This document shows, in pieces, positions 1 through 7,282 of a DNA stretch of 64,000 nt. The position numbers were made by a program, and so were the translations under genes. Below the pieces are notes generated by a model, which made no database searches, had not been told where the DNA came from, and saw only the letters and a list, made by a program, of their open reading frames with translations. The number at the start of each line of letters is the position of its first letter. The stretch's first letter is position 1. The stretch is from Palsa-872 sp036844615 (GTDB taxonomy: Bacteria > Chloroflexota > Dormibacteria > Dormibacterales > Dormibacteraceae): assembly GCA_036844615.1 (NCBI GenBank), contig DAIUFK010000003.1:24376-88375 (forward strand), written 5' to 3'.

Positions 1-2
1 CT

Positions 3-155
3 GACTGGACTCCTGGCGCAGAGGGTGCGTACAGCCTTGAGGTACGAGCCACCGACAGCTCTGGCGCCCTTCAATCTGCACAGGCAGCTCCGAGCTACCC
101 GACAGGGGCGAGCGGCTATCACACGGTGCGGATCGCGGTCTCGAAGAACGCCTAA
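3..155 (+). CDS. C-terminal end of a sulfite-oxidase-family molybdopterin oxidoreductase (partial)
   Basis: An open frame enters from the left edge and encodes the last 50 residues of a protein ending at TAA 153-155. It reads as a beta-rich tail with the stretches VRATDSSGALQ and PTGASGYHTVRIAV. These resemble the C-terminal dimerisation domain of sulfite-oxidase/nitrate-reductase-type molybdopterin enzymes, which usually end with a 'VRATD.TG..Q' strand followed by 'P.GA.GYH.V.V'. The catalytic domain lies outside the window, so substrate and export signal cannot be judged. The gene converges on the FixC-like gene with a 14-base gap. The family call rests on pattern recognition of a short tail. 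Confidence 0.6.
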   Translation, partial: DWTPGAEGAYSLEVRATDSSGALQSAQAAPSYPTGASGYHTVRIAVSKNA

Positions 156-169
156 GGTGGGGCGAACCC

Positions 170-1483
170 CTACTTCATCGTCCAGAGGGCTTTCAGGGAG
201 TCCCAGCCCATCCTGAACAGGCCTTGCTTGCGGACCATCTTGAGGATGTTCGACTGCTTCTGCCACTTGGAAACGCCGTCCACCCTGAAGAACTCGTCGA
301 GCGCCTGATCGGCGACCTGCGGGTACTTGGTGAGCATCTGCGGATTGTGCTCGAGCAGCGGTACTGCGCCGTCGTACTTGCGCATGTCGGCCATGATCCA
401 GGAGTTGTCGAGCTTGCCCTTGTACTCGGCAAGCCGCCGCGCCGAGAAGTCATTCGCCTCCTTGGCATGGATCACGGTCTCGCCGGCCAGTCGGCCTGAC
501 ACCATCGCGAGGTTCGAGCCCTCGCGGTGCACGGGGTTCGACAGCATCGCCGCGTCGCCGCACACGAGGTAGCCAGGCCCGTAAACCTTGGGGATGCCAC
601 GGTGCCCCCCTTCCGGAATCAGGTGCGCGAGGTACTCGACGGTCTCCGCGCCGCGAAGAAGCGGCTTTACAGCGGGGTGATTCTTGAAGTGCTCCATCAG
701 ATCGTTTGGGCTTCGCAGCGTCGCGTTGAACTCGCTGAGAAGAGCCCCGCCCCCGACCGACAGCGTGTCCTTGTTCGTGTAGATGAACATGAAGCCGGAC
801 ATGCCCATCGTCGAATCGCCGAAGCATTCGATGGTGCAACCCTCGCCCGCCTCGCAGTTGAAGCGCTCCTCGATGAGGCCCGCGTCGAGCTGCATGATCT
901 CCTTGACCGCCATGGCGACCTCGTTGGGGCGGAGCTTTCGGCGCAGCGGCTTGCCTCCGATCACCGTCTTCTCCAGCAGGCCTGTGCCCAGGCCGATGCC
1001 CTCGCAGATGATCACTACGTCCGCGTAGACGTCGTCGCCGCGGCCGGTCCCGACACCGACGACGCGGCCTTCTTTGACGATGAGCTTGTCGACGACAGTC
1101 TCGGGGACGACCACTGCGCCGGCCTTCTCAGCCTGCTCGGCGAACCATGCGTCGAACCTCGCCCGCAGCACGGAGAAGGAGTGAGGGTGCTCGCGGTTGC
1201 GAAGGTTCTTGTAGTCGATGCCTATGTACGCCTGCGGGGTCATGATCCAGCGCCGCTCTTCGATGATCGGGCGCTCGAGCGGCGCCTCCTTCCAGGCGTC
1301 GCCTACGATTTCCTCGAGGTAATGGCTGTAGAGAATGCCGCCCATGACGTTCTTGGAACCCGGCTTGGCGCCGCGCTCGAGGAGGGCAACCTGCAGCCCA
1401 GCTTTGGCCATGGTGAACGCAGCGGCAGTGCCGGCGGGCCCTGCCCCGACCACCACGGCGTCAAACTTTTCGTCGTCGGCCAT
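170..1483 (-). CDS. fixC: FixC-like FAD-dependent electron-transfer flavoprotein:quinone oxidoreductase
   Basis: A 437-residue flavoprotein with the N-terminal FAD Rossmann motif VVVGAGPAGTAAAF, the FAD-contacting GSKNVMGG segment and a later second FAD motif (VCGDAAMLSNPVHREG). These are typical of FixC/ETF-QO-type dehydrogenases, which pass electrons from electron-transfer flavoprotein to the quinone pool. No FixA, FixB or FixX gene is visible here, so the partners must lie elsewhere. The ATG at 1483 is chosen because the FAD fold begins immediately after it; the frame stays open to 1561 but that would run into coaE. The start codon lies 19 bases from the divergent coaE start. A TACGAT hexamer 9 bases before the ATG suggests a leaderless transcript. 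Confidence 0.85.
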   Translation of the reverse strand: MADDEKFDAVVVGAGPAGTAAAFTMAKAGLQVALLERGAKPGSKNVMGGILYSHYLEEIVGDAWKEAPLERPIIEERRWIMTPQAYIGIDYKNLRNREHPHSFSVLRARFDAWFAEQAEKAGAVVVPETVVDKLIVKEGRVVGVGTGRGDDVYADVVIICEGIGLGTGLLEKTVIGGKPLRRKLRPNEVAMAVKEIMQLDAGLIEERFNCEAGEGCTIECFGDSTMGMSGFMFIYTNKDTLSVGGGALLSEFNATLRSPNDLMEHFKNHPAVKPLLRGAETVEYLAHLIPEGGHRGIPKVYGPGYLVCGDAAMLSNPVHREGSNLAMVSGRLAGETVIHAKEANDFSARRLAEYKGKLDNSWIMADMRKYDGAVPLLEHNPQMLTKYPQVADQALDEFFRVDGVSKWQKQSNILKMVRKQGLFRMGWDSLKALWTMK

Positions 1484-1492
1484 TAATGCAAC

Positions 1493-1498
1493 ATCGTA
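1493..1498 (-). promoter_or_regulatory. -10 hexamer for fixC-like gene (TACGAT)
   Basis: On the reverse strand TACGAT ends 9 bases before ATG 1483, inside the 19-base divergent gap. Confidence 0.45.
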
Positions 1499-1502
1499 AG
1501 TC

Positions 1503-2111
1503 GTGAAGCTCATCGGACTCACGGGCGGCGTCGGGTCGGGCAAGTCGACGGTGGCGGACATGCTGCGGGAGCTGGGCGCCGAGGTGGTCGACGCTGACGA
1601 AGCTAGCCATGCCGTTTACGAGCCTGACACGCCGGGATTCGCTGCGGTCGTTAGAGAGTTTGGCGACGATTTCGTTCGCGACGGCCGCATCGACAGGCAG
1701 CGACTTGGGGCTCTCGTGTTCGGTGACGCAGACGCCAGGCACCGCTTGAACGCGATAGTGCACCCGCTCGTGCGCGAGTGGATGGCGGCAAGGACGGGGG
1801 AGGCGGCAATGCGCGGGGCAAAGGTCGTCATCCAGGTCGTCCCGCTCCTGTTCGAAAACGGGCTCGAACGCCTCTTCTCCACCATCGTCCTTGTGTACGT
1901 CCCTGAGGAGCTGCAGGTCGAGCGCCTCGTCAAGGGCCGGGGCTTAACGCCTGAGCGGGCGAGGGCGATGATCGCCGCGCAGATGCCCATCGACGAGAAG
2001 CGCCGCCAGGTGCATCACGTCATCGACAACAGCCGCTCGATTGAGAAGACTCGCGCTCAGGTCGATCAGCTGTGGGCGCAGCTGACCTTCACACCACGCC
2101 CTCTTGCCTGA
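1503..2111 (+). CDS. coaE: Dephospho-CoA kinase
   Basis: A 202-residue P-loop kinase that phosphorylates dephospho-CoA in the last step of coenzyme A synthesis. The N-terminus carries the P-loop GLTGGVGSGKST, followed by the family's DADE (VVDADEASHAVYEP) and a later VIQVVPLLFENG segment, all characteristic of CoaE. Length is normal for the family. The start is a GTG 19 bases from the divergent FixC-like gene, so the promoter must overlap that gene or the mRNA must be nearly leaderless. The last 23 bases overlap the convergent racemase-like gene. Confidence 0.95.
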   Translation: MKLIGLTGGVGSGKSTVADMLRELGAEVVDADEASHAVYEPDTPGFAAVVREFGDDFVRDGRIDRQRLGALVFGDADARHRLNAIVHPLVREWMAARTGEAAMRGAKVVIQVVPLLFENGLERLFSTIVLVYVPEELQVERLVKGRGLTPERARAMIAAQMPIDEKRRQVHHVIDNSRSIEKTRAQVDQLWAQLTFTPRPLA

Positions 2112-3237
2112 GCCGATCAAGGCGCTCGGAGTCCACGCCAACCTCTGAAAGGACCTCCGTGCTGTGCTCGCCCATCGTCGGAGGGTCGCTGCGCCGCCAG
2201 CCGGCGCGCACAGCGACCGCGGGCCGGATCTCGGTACCCGTTCGCGCGCGGGCGATCAGGGCGCGGGCGGCGACATGTGGATGCGAAGCGACCTCGTCGA
2301 GCTCGAGCACAGGCTCGCAGCACACGTCGAGGCCTCCGAGCCTCTCCTCCCATTCGCGGCGCGTCTTTGACGAGAACACGAGCTCCATCGCCTCGTGCGC
2401 GCGGACGCCCTCCTGCCCCTCTGCGAACTGGAGATCGATGAGGTCGCGCCGTTCGATGGCGTCGCAGAGATTGGCCCAGAACTTGGGCTCCAGGGCGCCG
2501 ACTGAGTAAAAGCGGCCGTCCTTGCACGTGTACACGCGGTAGCACGCGTAGCGACCGGCCAGGCGCTGGTCACCACGGGCGACGGTCTCTCCGCCGCCGA
2601 GGGCCGCGAAGGCGAGCGCGAGCCAGCTGACCGCGCCGTCCATCATCGAAGCGTCGATCCACCTGCCGTCGCCTCCGCGCTCGACGCCGACGAGAGCGCC
2701 GAGGATCGCCACCGCAGGCTGGAGGCCGCCGCCTCCGATGTCGGCGACCTGGACCGAGAGGGGCACCGGCGGACGGTCGCGCTCGCCGTTGAGGCCGAGG
2801 GCGCCTGAGGTCGCCATGTAGTTGATGTCGTGGCCCGCGCGCGAGGCGAAAGGGCCGTCCTGCCCGTACCCGGTGATCGAGCACATGACCAGCTTGGGAT
2901 TGCGCGCATGGAGCACGTCCCAGCCCAGACCCAGGCGCTCCATGACGCCTGGCCGGTTGCCCTCCACCAAAACCGCGGCGTGCTCGACAAGGCGGAGGAG
3001 GAGGTCGCGGCCCGCTTCCGACTTGAGGTTCAACGTGAGGCTTCGCTTGTTGCGATTGAGGGCGTTGAAGAGGGCGCTCTGGCCGTCGATGAGAGGAGGC
3101 GTCCAGCGCATGTAGTCGCCACCACTTGGGTCTTCGACCTTGACGACGTCGGCGCCCATGTCGGCGAGGAGCATCGTGCAGAAGGCGCCGGGCAGCAGCC
3201 GGGTCAGGTCCAGGACGCGGATACCAGTCAAAGGCAT
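2089..3237 (-). CDS. Alpha-methylacyl-CoA racemase-like member of the CaiB/BaiF family
   Basis: A 382-residue class III CoA-transferase fold protein (GIRVLDLTRLLPGAF at the N-terminus). Three motifs point to the racemase branch rather than a transferase: GHDINY (catalytic His in mycobacterial MCR), the Asp in VADIGGGG, and the Glu in VGALEPKFW. Together these match the His/Asp/Glu set of alpha-methylacyl-CoA racemases, which epimerise 2-methyl-branched acyl-CoAs so that beta-oxidation can proceed. The frame is open well upstream, but homology starts at MPLTGIRV, so the ATG at 3237 is used. A TACTGT hexamer sits 10 bases before it. It may act in branched-chain fatty acid or sterol degradation; no other such genes are adjacent. 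Confidence 0.8.
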   Translation of the reverse strand: MPLTGIRVLDLTRLLPGAFCTMLLADMGADVVKVEDPSGGDYMRWTPPLIDGQSALFNALNRNKRSLTLNLKSEAGRDLLLRLVEHAAVLVEGNRPGVMERLGLGWDVLHARNPKLVMCSITGYGQDGPFASRAGHDINYMATSGALGLNGERDRPPVPLSVQVADIGGGGLQPAVAILGALVGVERGGDGRWIDASMMDGAVSWLALAFAALGGGETVARGDQRLAGRYACYRVYTCKDGRFYSVGALEPKFWANLCDAIERRDLIDLQFAEGQEGVRAHEAMELVFSSKTRREWEERLGGLDVCCEPVLELDEVASHPHVAARALIARARTGTEIRPAVAVRAGWRRSDPPTMGEHSTEVLSEVGVDSERLDRLRQEGVV

Positions 3238-3247
3238 TGGGAGATCA

Positions 3248-3253
3248 ACAGTA
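3248..3253 (-). promoter_or_regulatory. -10 hexamer for racemase-like gene (TACTGT)
   Basis: On the reverse strand TACTGT ends 10 bases before ATG 3237. Confidence 0.4.
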
Positions 3254-3271
3254 GTTCTCTCAGGGGTTGAC

Positions 3272-3290
3272 GGTCCGGCTTCACCGGACC
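3272..3290. repeat. Intergenic hairpin (copy A of palindrome family)
   Basis: GGTCCGG-CTTCA-CCGGACC is a perfect 7-bp stem with a 5-base loop, between two divergent genes. Its form matches the CCGG-N5-CCGG hairpins of copies B and C. Confidence 0.65.
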
Positions 3291-3336
3291 CGAGTTTCAC
3301 GGAACACTTTTGGGGGGCGTCGTGCGTTAATACCGC

Positions 3337-3876
3337 ATGAGGGACAAGGGTTCCAGCATGCGATCCAGCAACCCCCATCTCAGCGAGATGACAATCAAGG
3401 TCCCCGCGCCGTTTGCGGGGATCTCCGACCTTGGGTTCACGGCCCAGTACCGGGCTCAGAACCTCAACGAGCCCCTGCGGGACGTTCCGCTCCTGATCGA
3501 GGGCCCGCGGCCGCCGATCCGAAGGCTTGCCGAGCTGCTCCAGCTGCTGCGCCACGCCGAGGCTGGTGCATACGCATGGAGCGACCCGATAATGCTGAGC
3601 GACGAGGTGGTCGTGCTCGCGTTCCGCGACCGCAGCCTTGACGGCGAAACCCCCTCGGATGCAGCGCGCGCGTCCGCGACCTACGTGCTGAACCTGGTGC
3701 GCCCTGTGGTCTTCGCCTTCCTCAAGGACTGCGCAGGTATCGCGCACTTGCGACTCTCCGACGTCATCGAGATGCGAGTCAGCGCTGATGGCGCGCCCAA
3801 CTGGGAGGTCGCTATCCCGCTGACTGACATCGTCGCGCCCAACGGCGACAAGCTGCTCTGGCAGCTGGCGGGTTAA
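3337..3876 (+). CDS. Conserved-looking hypothetical protein
   Basis: A 179-residue soluble protein that I do not recognise. It lacks a signal peptide or membrane segment, is mixed alpha/beta in character, and has an amphipathic middle (RLAELLQLLRHAEAGAYAW) and a hydrophobic VLNLVRPVVFAFLKD helix. Two ATGs are possible, 3337 and 3358; neither has a clear Shine-Dalgarno sequence. Codon usage is GC-rich at third positions like its neighbours, supporting a real gene. It starts about 100 bases from the divergent racemase-like gene, with a strong hairpin between the two. It ends 2 bases before the stop of the convergent small membrane protein. Confidence 0.7.
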   Translation: MRDKGSSMRSSNPHLSEMTIKVPAPFAGISDLGFTAQYRAQNLNEPLRDVPLLIEGPRPPIRRLAELLQLLRHAEAGAYAWSDPIMLSDEVVVLAFRDRSLDGETPSDAARASATYVLNLVRPVVFAFLKDCAGIAHLRLSDVIEMRVSADGAPNWEVAIPLTDIVAPNGDKLLWQLAG

Positions 3877-3878
3877 GG

Positions 3879-4109
3879 CTACTTAGTCGGAGTCGGCGTG
3901 GCCTTCTTCGTGGGAGTCGGCGACGGCGTGGGGCTCGTGCGCACGCCACTCGCGCTCGGGCTGCTGGTGACAGGAAAGTTGGGTACCGCCACCCTGGTGG
4001 GGCTCTGGTTGGCGAAGTACAGGGCGAGGGGCACAACGATCATGCCCACGATGACCGTAAGCACAAAAGTCACCGCGCCCCATTCCCGCCTCAAGAAAGC
4101 CCAGCTCAC
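3879..4109 (-). CDS. Small single-pass membrane protein with Ser/Pro/Thr-rich tail
   Basis: A 76-residue protein. Residues 12-33 form one hydrophobic segment (VTFVLTVIVGMIVVPLALYF), followed by a low-complexity tail rich in Pro, Ser, Thr and Lys that ends in repeats of the type SPTPTK. The tail is probably outside the membrane; such stalks are common in small envelope proteins, but no function can be assigned. Translation starts at GTG 4109. A TAGAAT hexamer ends 9 bases upstream of it (4119-4124), indicating a leaderless promoter and supporting this start. Confidence 0.7.
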   Translation of the reverse strand: MSWAFLRREWGAVTFVLTVIVGMIVVPLALYFANQSPTRVAVPNFPVTSSPSASGVRTSPTPSPTPTKKATPTPTK

Positions 4110-4118
4110 GAGGCGTGA

Positions 4119-4124
4119 ATTCTA
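4119..4124 (-). promoter_or_regulatory. -10 hexamer for small membrane protein (TAGAAT)
   Basis: On the reverse strand TAGAAT ends 9 bases before GTG 4109, which supports that non-ATG start. Confidence 0.45.
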
Positions 4125-4176
4125 GCGAGACTCGCGAGCGGCCATCGGGGGCCGCCCTTCCGAGCACGATTCCGCG

Positions 4177-4446
4177 TCAGTAGTCGTCCTCGTTGGCGCC
4201 GGCGTTGGCTTCCTCTTCCTTCTTCTTCCGCTGGTTCAGGAGGCGAATGAAGTCCTGCGCGCGCGCGAGCGCCTTCCAACGCTCCGGGAAGAAGTCCTGG
4301 ACCAGGATCTGCTTGTCAGGCATCTGGTAGACCGTGACACACCACTTTTGGAGGGTGCGCGAAACCTCAACCTCGAAGTCCTTCTCCGCGGTCTCGTACT
4401 TGACAACTTTGTCGTCGTCGAATCTTCTTCGTCCTGAAACTGCCAT
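4177..4446 (-). CDS. Small charged hypothetical protein
   Basis: An 89-residue soluble protein of unknown function. It begins with a basic stretch (SGRRRFDDDKVVKYETAEKD), has a central segment WCVTVYQMPDKQILVQDFFPERW that may form beta strands, and ends in a charged helix rich in Lys/Glu and a final acidic patch NEDDY. No catalytic motif or membrane segment is visible. The start is ATG 4446. A good -10 sequence, TATAAT on the reverse strand (4493-4498), lies 46 bases upstream, so this gene probably has a short leader. Confidence 0.65.
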   Translation of the reverse strand: MAVSGRRRFDDDKVVKYETAEKDFEVEVSRTLQKWCVTVYQMPDKQILVQDFFPERWKALARAQDFIRLLNQRKKKEEEANAGANEDDY

Positions 4447-4492
4447 AGGTAATTCACTCGGGTAGGGGTTCGGCTCATAGAGCGGTATTCCG

Positions 4493-4498
4493 ATTATA
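4493..4498 (-). promoter_or_regulatory. -10 hexamer TATAAT with a short leader
   Basis: TATAAT on the reverse strand lies 46 bases upstream of ATG 4446. This gene therefore seems to have a leader, unlike many of its neighbours. No convincing -35 is seen. Confidence 0.45.
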
Positions 4499-4540
4499 GC
4501 CCCGTATTGGACAATTCCCCGACCGAGGGTGATGCACCCC

Positions 4541-5440
4541 CTAGCCCGACCCCCACTCAGCCACCAGCTCCCTCAGGAGCGGTCCAAGCTCCTCCCGAAG
4601 GCCCTCTCGCCTCATTGCAAGGGTCAGGTTCGCCCGCAGGTAGCCAGGGACGGTGCCTGTGTCGTGGTAATCGCCTACAAACTCCAGCGCGACGACGGGA
4701 TGGGCCCCAAGCGAGCGCTTGATCGCGTCGGTGAGCTGGATCTCCTTCCCCGTGCCAGGCTCGACGCTGTCGAGCTCGGCCATGACCGCCGGCGTCAGGA
4801 CATAGCGCCCGAGGATCGCGAGATCGGAAGGCTCCGTTCCGGGCTCCGGCTTTTCGACCATATCGGTGACCTTGTGAAGCGGGCCGTCGCCACCATCCGT
4901 GGCCACCACCCCATACCTCCCGATCTGGCTCTTTGGAAAACGCCTGACCGCCAGCACAGTGGCGCCTGTCTTCCGGTGAGCCTCAATGAGCTGCTTCAAG
5001 CAGGGTTCGCCCTCGCCGAGGATCACGTCGTCGGCGAGCAGCACTGCGCAAGCCTCGCCCTCGACGAGCCTCCGCGCGGTCCAAACGGCGTGCCCGAGCC
5101 CGAGGGGCTCTTTTTGCTGGATGTACGTGATGTCGACGAGGTCGCTGAGTCGGTCGACCCCCGCGAGGATGCGGAGCAGGTCCTCCCTGCCGCGCTTGCG
5201 TAGGTAATGCTCGAGCTCGAGCGAGCGATCGAAATGGTCGACGATTGCCCGCTTGCCGCCGCCGGTGACCATGATCACCTGCTCGATACCGCTGGCGATC
5301 GCCTCCTCGACGCCGTACTGAATGGTCGGCTTGTCGACGAGAGGCAGCATCTCCTTGGGCTGGGCCTTGGTAACCGGGAGAAACCGGGTCCCGAGACCCG
5401 CGGCCGGAAAGATCGCCTTTCGGACTATCGATGCGGCCAT
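4541..5440 (-). CDS. galU: UTP-glucose-1-phosphate uridylyltransferase
   Basis: A 299-residue nucleotidyltransferase making UDP-glucose from UTP and glucose-1-phosphate for polysaccharide and glycolipid synthesis. The nucleotide-binding motif PAAGLGTRFLP and the following KEMLPLVDKP are the GalU signature. VTGGGKRAIVDHFD and the internal KPEPG segment also fit. Length is normal. The ATG at 5440 is used because homology starts with it. A TAGATT hexamer 7 bases upstream suggests a leaderless mRNA, and the divergent thioesterase starts only 14 bases away. Confidence 0.95.
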   Translation of the reverse strand: MAASIVRKAIFPAAGLGTRFLPVTKAQPKEMLPLVDKPTIQYGVEEAIASGIEQVIMVTGGGKRAIVDHFDRSLELEHYLRKRGREDLLRILAGVDRLSDLVDITYIQQKEPLGLGHAVWTARRLVEGEACAVLLADDVILGEGEPCLKQLIEAHRKTGATVLAVRRFPKSQIGRYGVVATDGGDGPLHKVTDMVEKPEPGTEPSDLAILGRYVLTPAVMAELDSVEPGTGKEIQLTDAIKRSLGAHPVVALEFVGDYHDTGTVPGYLRANLTLAMRREGLREELGPLLRELVAEWGSG

Positions 5441-5447
5441 CAAGGAC

Positions 5448-5453
5448 AATCTA
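5448..5453 (-). promoter_or_regulatory. -10 hexamer for galU (TAGATT)
   Basis: On the reverse strand TAGATT ends 7 bases before ATG 5440 and fills the 14-base gap to the divergent thioesterase gene. Confidence 0.5.
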
Positions 5454-5454
5454 A

Positions 5455-5823
5455 GTGTTGGCGACATCCGACGGCATCCGGCCTGGCCTCGAGGGGCGCT
5501 TGGAGCGGGTGGTAGAGGGCGACCTCATCACCCGTCACGTGGGCGGCAAGGGGATCTTCGCCACCCCCGCGATGATCGGGCTCATGGAATGGGCAAGCCA
5601 CAAGGCAGTCAGGGACTTGATTCCGGAAGGGCAGACCACAGTCGGCTACGAGGTCCACGTGCGCCATCTCGTCCCGGCGGCGCCTGGCAGCACAGTGGTG
5701 GTTACCAGCAGGCTGACCGAGGTCAAGGGGAACAAGCTCTACTTCGAGGTGTCGTGCCACCAGGGCGACAAGCTCCTGGGCTCGGGCACCCACAAGAGAG
5801 CCATCGTTCCCGCAGACTTTTAG
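5455..5823 (+). CDS. Hot-dog thioesterase of the fluoroacetyl-CoA thioesterase (FlK) type
   Basis: A 122-residue single hot-dog-fold protein. The segment ATPAMIGLMEWASHKAVRDL and the later TTVGYEVHVRHLVPAAPGS are typical of the FlK/thioesterase-like family that hydrolyses short acyl-CoAs. The helix carrying the conserved Glu (LMEWA) and the His in the VRHL strand are present. The physiological substrate cannot be read from the sequence. The frame begins at GTG 5455, with a TTG next to it at 5458, and the divergent galU start is 14 bases away. The stop is followed 4 bases later by a small basic gene. Confidence 0.75.
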   Translation: MLATSDGIRPGLEGRLERVVEGDLITRHVGGKGIFATPAMIGLMEWASHKAVRDLIPEGQTTVGYEVHVRHLVPAAPGSTVVVTSRLTEVKGNKLYFEVSCHQGDKLLGSGTHKRAIVPADF

Positions 5824-5827
5824 CGCA

Positions 5828-5986
5828 ATGGCCGATGACCTCGAGCGAATCTCACCGCGAGAGAGCGCGCACAACAAGGCGCGCGATAAGAAGGCGCGAC
5901 CACCCAAGGTGATCTCTGTGAATCCAGGCCTGAAGAAGCTCGCCCTGCACATCGCAGCCAAGCGGCGAAAGCCCAAGGCGACCTAA
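5828..5986 (+). CDS. Small very basic protein, 52 residues
   Basis: An ATG-initiated frame placed between the thioesterase stop (4 bases upstream) and the threonine dehydratase start (3 bases downstream), as expected for a gene in a tight operon. The product is strongly basic, with Lys/Arg-rich ends (KARDKKARPPK and AAKRRKPKAT) and a middle VNPGLKKLALHIA. That composition could fit a nucleic-acid-binding or ribosome-associated peptide, but I recognise no family. There is no clear Shine-Dalgarno sequence. Its exact fit into the gap is the main support. Confidence 0.5.
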   Translation: MADDLERISPRESAHNKARDKKARPPKVISVNPGLKKLALHIAAKRRKPKAT

Positions 5987-5989
5987 CAG

Positions 5990-6973
5990 TTGAGGGAAGT
6001 CGGGTCGGAGATCGCAAGCATCACGCCGAGCTCAATCGAGAGAGCGTCTCGAGACCTGGCCGCATACCTTCCACCCACCCCACTCCAGTACTCGCGAGCT
6101 TTCACGGACAAAGCCCGCTGCCACGTTCACATCAAGGTCGAATCCATTCAGCCGATCCGCGCTTTCAAGGTGCGCGGCGCGCTCACCAAGATCATGCGGC
6201 TCCATCCGGAGAAGGGCAGCGCGGGAGTCATCACCGCATCGGCAGGCAATCATGGCCAGGGTGTCGCATACGCAGCCGCGGTCTTCAAGATCCCTGCCAC
6301 CGTTTACGTCCCCGAGACTGCCAACGAGCTCAAGGTCGAGGCGATCAAGCGGCTTGGCGCAAAGGTGGTGCAAGCAGGGCGCAATTACAACGACGCGTAC
6401 CTCGAGGCTATGCGCCACCAGGAGGAGAGCGGCGCCACCTTTGTGCACGCTTTCAACGATCCGGACGTCATTGCGGGACAGGGCACTATCGCCGTGGAGC
6501 TGCTACGCGACCTCGAGGACTTCGACACCGTGCTGGTGCCGATCGGCGGAGGCGGCCTGATCGGTGGCATCTCCCTCTATCTCAAGGAGACGCGCCCGAA
6601 GGTGCGAGTGATCGGCGTCGAGCCTGCCGGCGCGGACGGGATGCACAGGTCGCTGCAGGCAGGCCATGTCGTGACGCTGGATCGCGTCAACACCATCGCC
6701 GACGGGCTTGCCGCCTCTGCGCCCGGGAAGCTCACTCTCGAGCTGGCCCAGCGATACGTGGACGAGGTTGTGATCGTCCAGGACACCGAGCTGCTTCGCG
6801 CCATCCGCCTGATGTTCGAGTGGGAGCATCTCCTGGCGGAGCCTTCAGGTGCTGCCGCCCTGGCCGCGCTCCTCTATCACTACAGCCCTGGCCCGAACGA
6901 GAGGGTGGTGGCGATCCTTTCAGGGGCGAACATCACCGACGAGGTGATGATCAGGGCCTTGAAATCGCGCTGA
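5990..6973 (+). CDS. ilvA: Threonine dehydratase, catalytic domain only
   Basis: A 327-residue fold-type II PLP enzyme that deaminates threonine (or serine) to a 2-oxo acid. The PLP lysine is Lys60 in AFKVRGAL. ASAGNHGQG binds the substrate carboxylate, and the phosphate-binding loop is PIGGGGLIGG. There is no C-terminal ACT domain, so it resembles catabolic or short biosynthetic forms. In most relatives the residue two before the lysine is Ser, but here it is Ala. The start is TTG 5990, three bases after the small basic gene. A stand-alone RAM-type ligand-binding protein lies 81 bases downstream and might supply regulation. Confidence 0.85.
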   Translation: MREVGSEIASITPSSIERASRDLAAYLPPTPLQYSRAFTDKARCHVHIKVESIQPIRAFKVRGALTKIMRLHPEKGSAGVITASAGNHGQGVAYAAAVFKIPATVYVPETANELKVEAIKRLGAKVVQAGRNYNDAYLEAMRHQEESGATFVHAFNDPDVIAGQGTIAVELLRDLEDFDTVLVPIGGGGLIGGISLYLKETRPKVRVIGVEPAGADGMHRSLQAGHVVTLDRVNTIADGLAASAPGKLTLELAQRYVDEVVIVQDTELLRAIRLMFEWEHLLAEPSGAAALAALLYHYSPGPNERVVAILSGANITDEVMIRALKSR

Positions 6974-7021
6974 CGGTCTCGGCGGTCTGCATGTACGCTG
7001 GGGGCACTTTCCGGCAGCAAA

Positions 7022-7053
7022 ATGGTGGGGGTTAACGATGGTGGGGGTTAACG
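7022..7053 (+). repeat. Perfect 16-bp tandem duplication before a start codon
   Basis: The unit ATGGTGGGGGTTAACG occurs twice without interruption (7022-7037 and 7038-7053), ending one base before the ATG at 7055. Each unit carries a G-rich GGTGGGGGT patch that could pair with 16S rRNA, so the duplication places two possible ribosome-binding patches in the leader. The first unit also opens a ten-codon frame that ends at TAA 7049-7051. Confidence 0.9.
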
Positions 7054-7054
7054 A

Positions 7055-7282
7055 ATGAAGGCGTATGTCCTGATCAACGCATCGCCCGGGCGCGCGCTCG
7101 AGGTCGCCAAGAAGATGGAAGGGGTCAGCGGCATCACCGCGGCGGACGCGATCACAGGCGAGTACGACGTGATAGCAGTCTGCGAAGCACCTGACGTCAA
7201 CTCAATCGGATCGCTGATCGTGGACAAAATCCAGAAGATCGACGGCGTCTTCAAAACGGTTACGTGCCTGGCGGTGAAATAA
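7055..7282 (+). CDS. Stand-alone Lrp/AsnC-type ligand-binding (RAM) domain protein
   Basis: A 75-residue protein corresponding to the whole alpha/beta RAM domain of Lrp/AsnC regulators, without the DNA-binding helix-turn-helix. KAYVLINASPGRALEVAKKM forms the first strand and helix, and ITGEYDVIAVCEAPD is the characteristic second strand pair. Such stand-alone domains assemble into rings that bind amino acids and are widespread in archaea and high-GC bacteria. Its position after threonine dehydratase suggests a possible amino-acid-sensing role, but that is inference. The last 23 bases overlap the convergent epimerase gene. Confidence 0.85.
   Translation: MKAYVLINASPGRALEVAKKMEGVSGITAADAITGEYDVIAVCEAPDVNSIGSLIVDKIQKIDGVFKTVTCLAVK

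Noticed and set aside
527..1486. 319-codon forward frame opposite the FixC-like gene
   Set aside because: It is antisense to a well-conserved flavoprotein and its translation shows no domain; long antisense frames are expected at this GC content.
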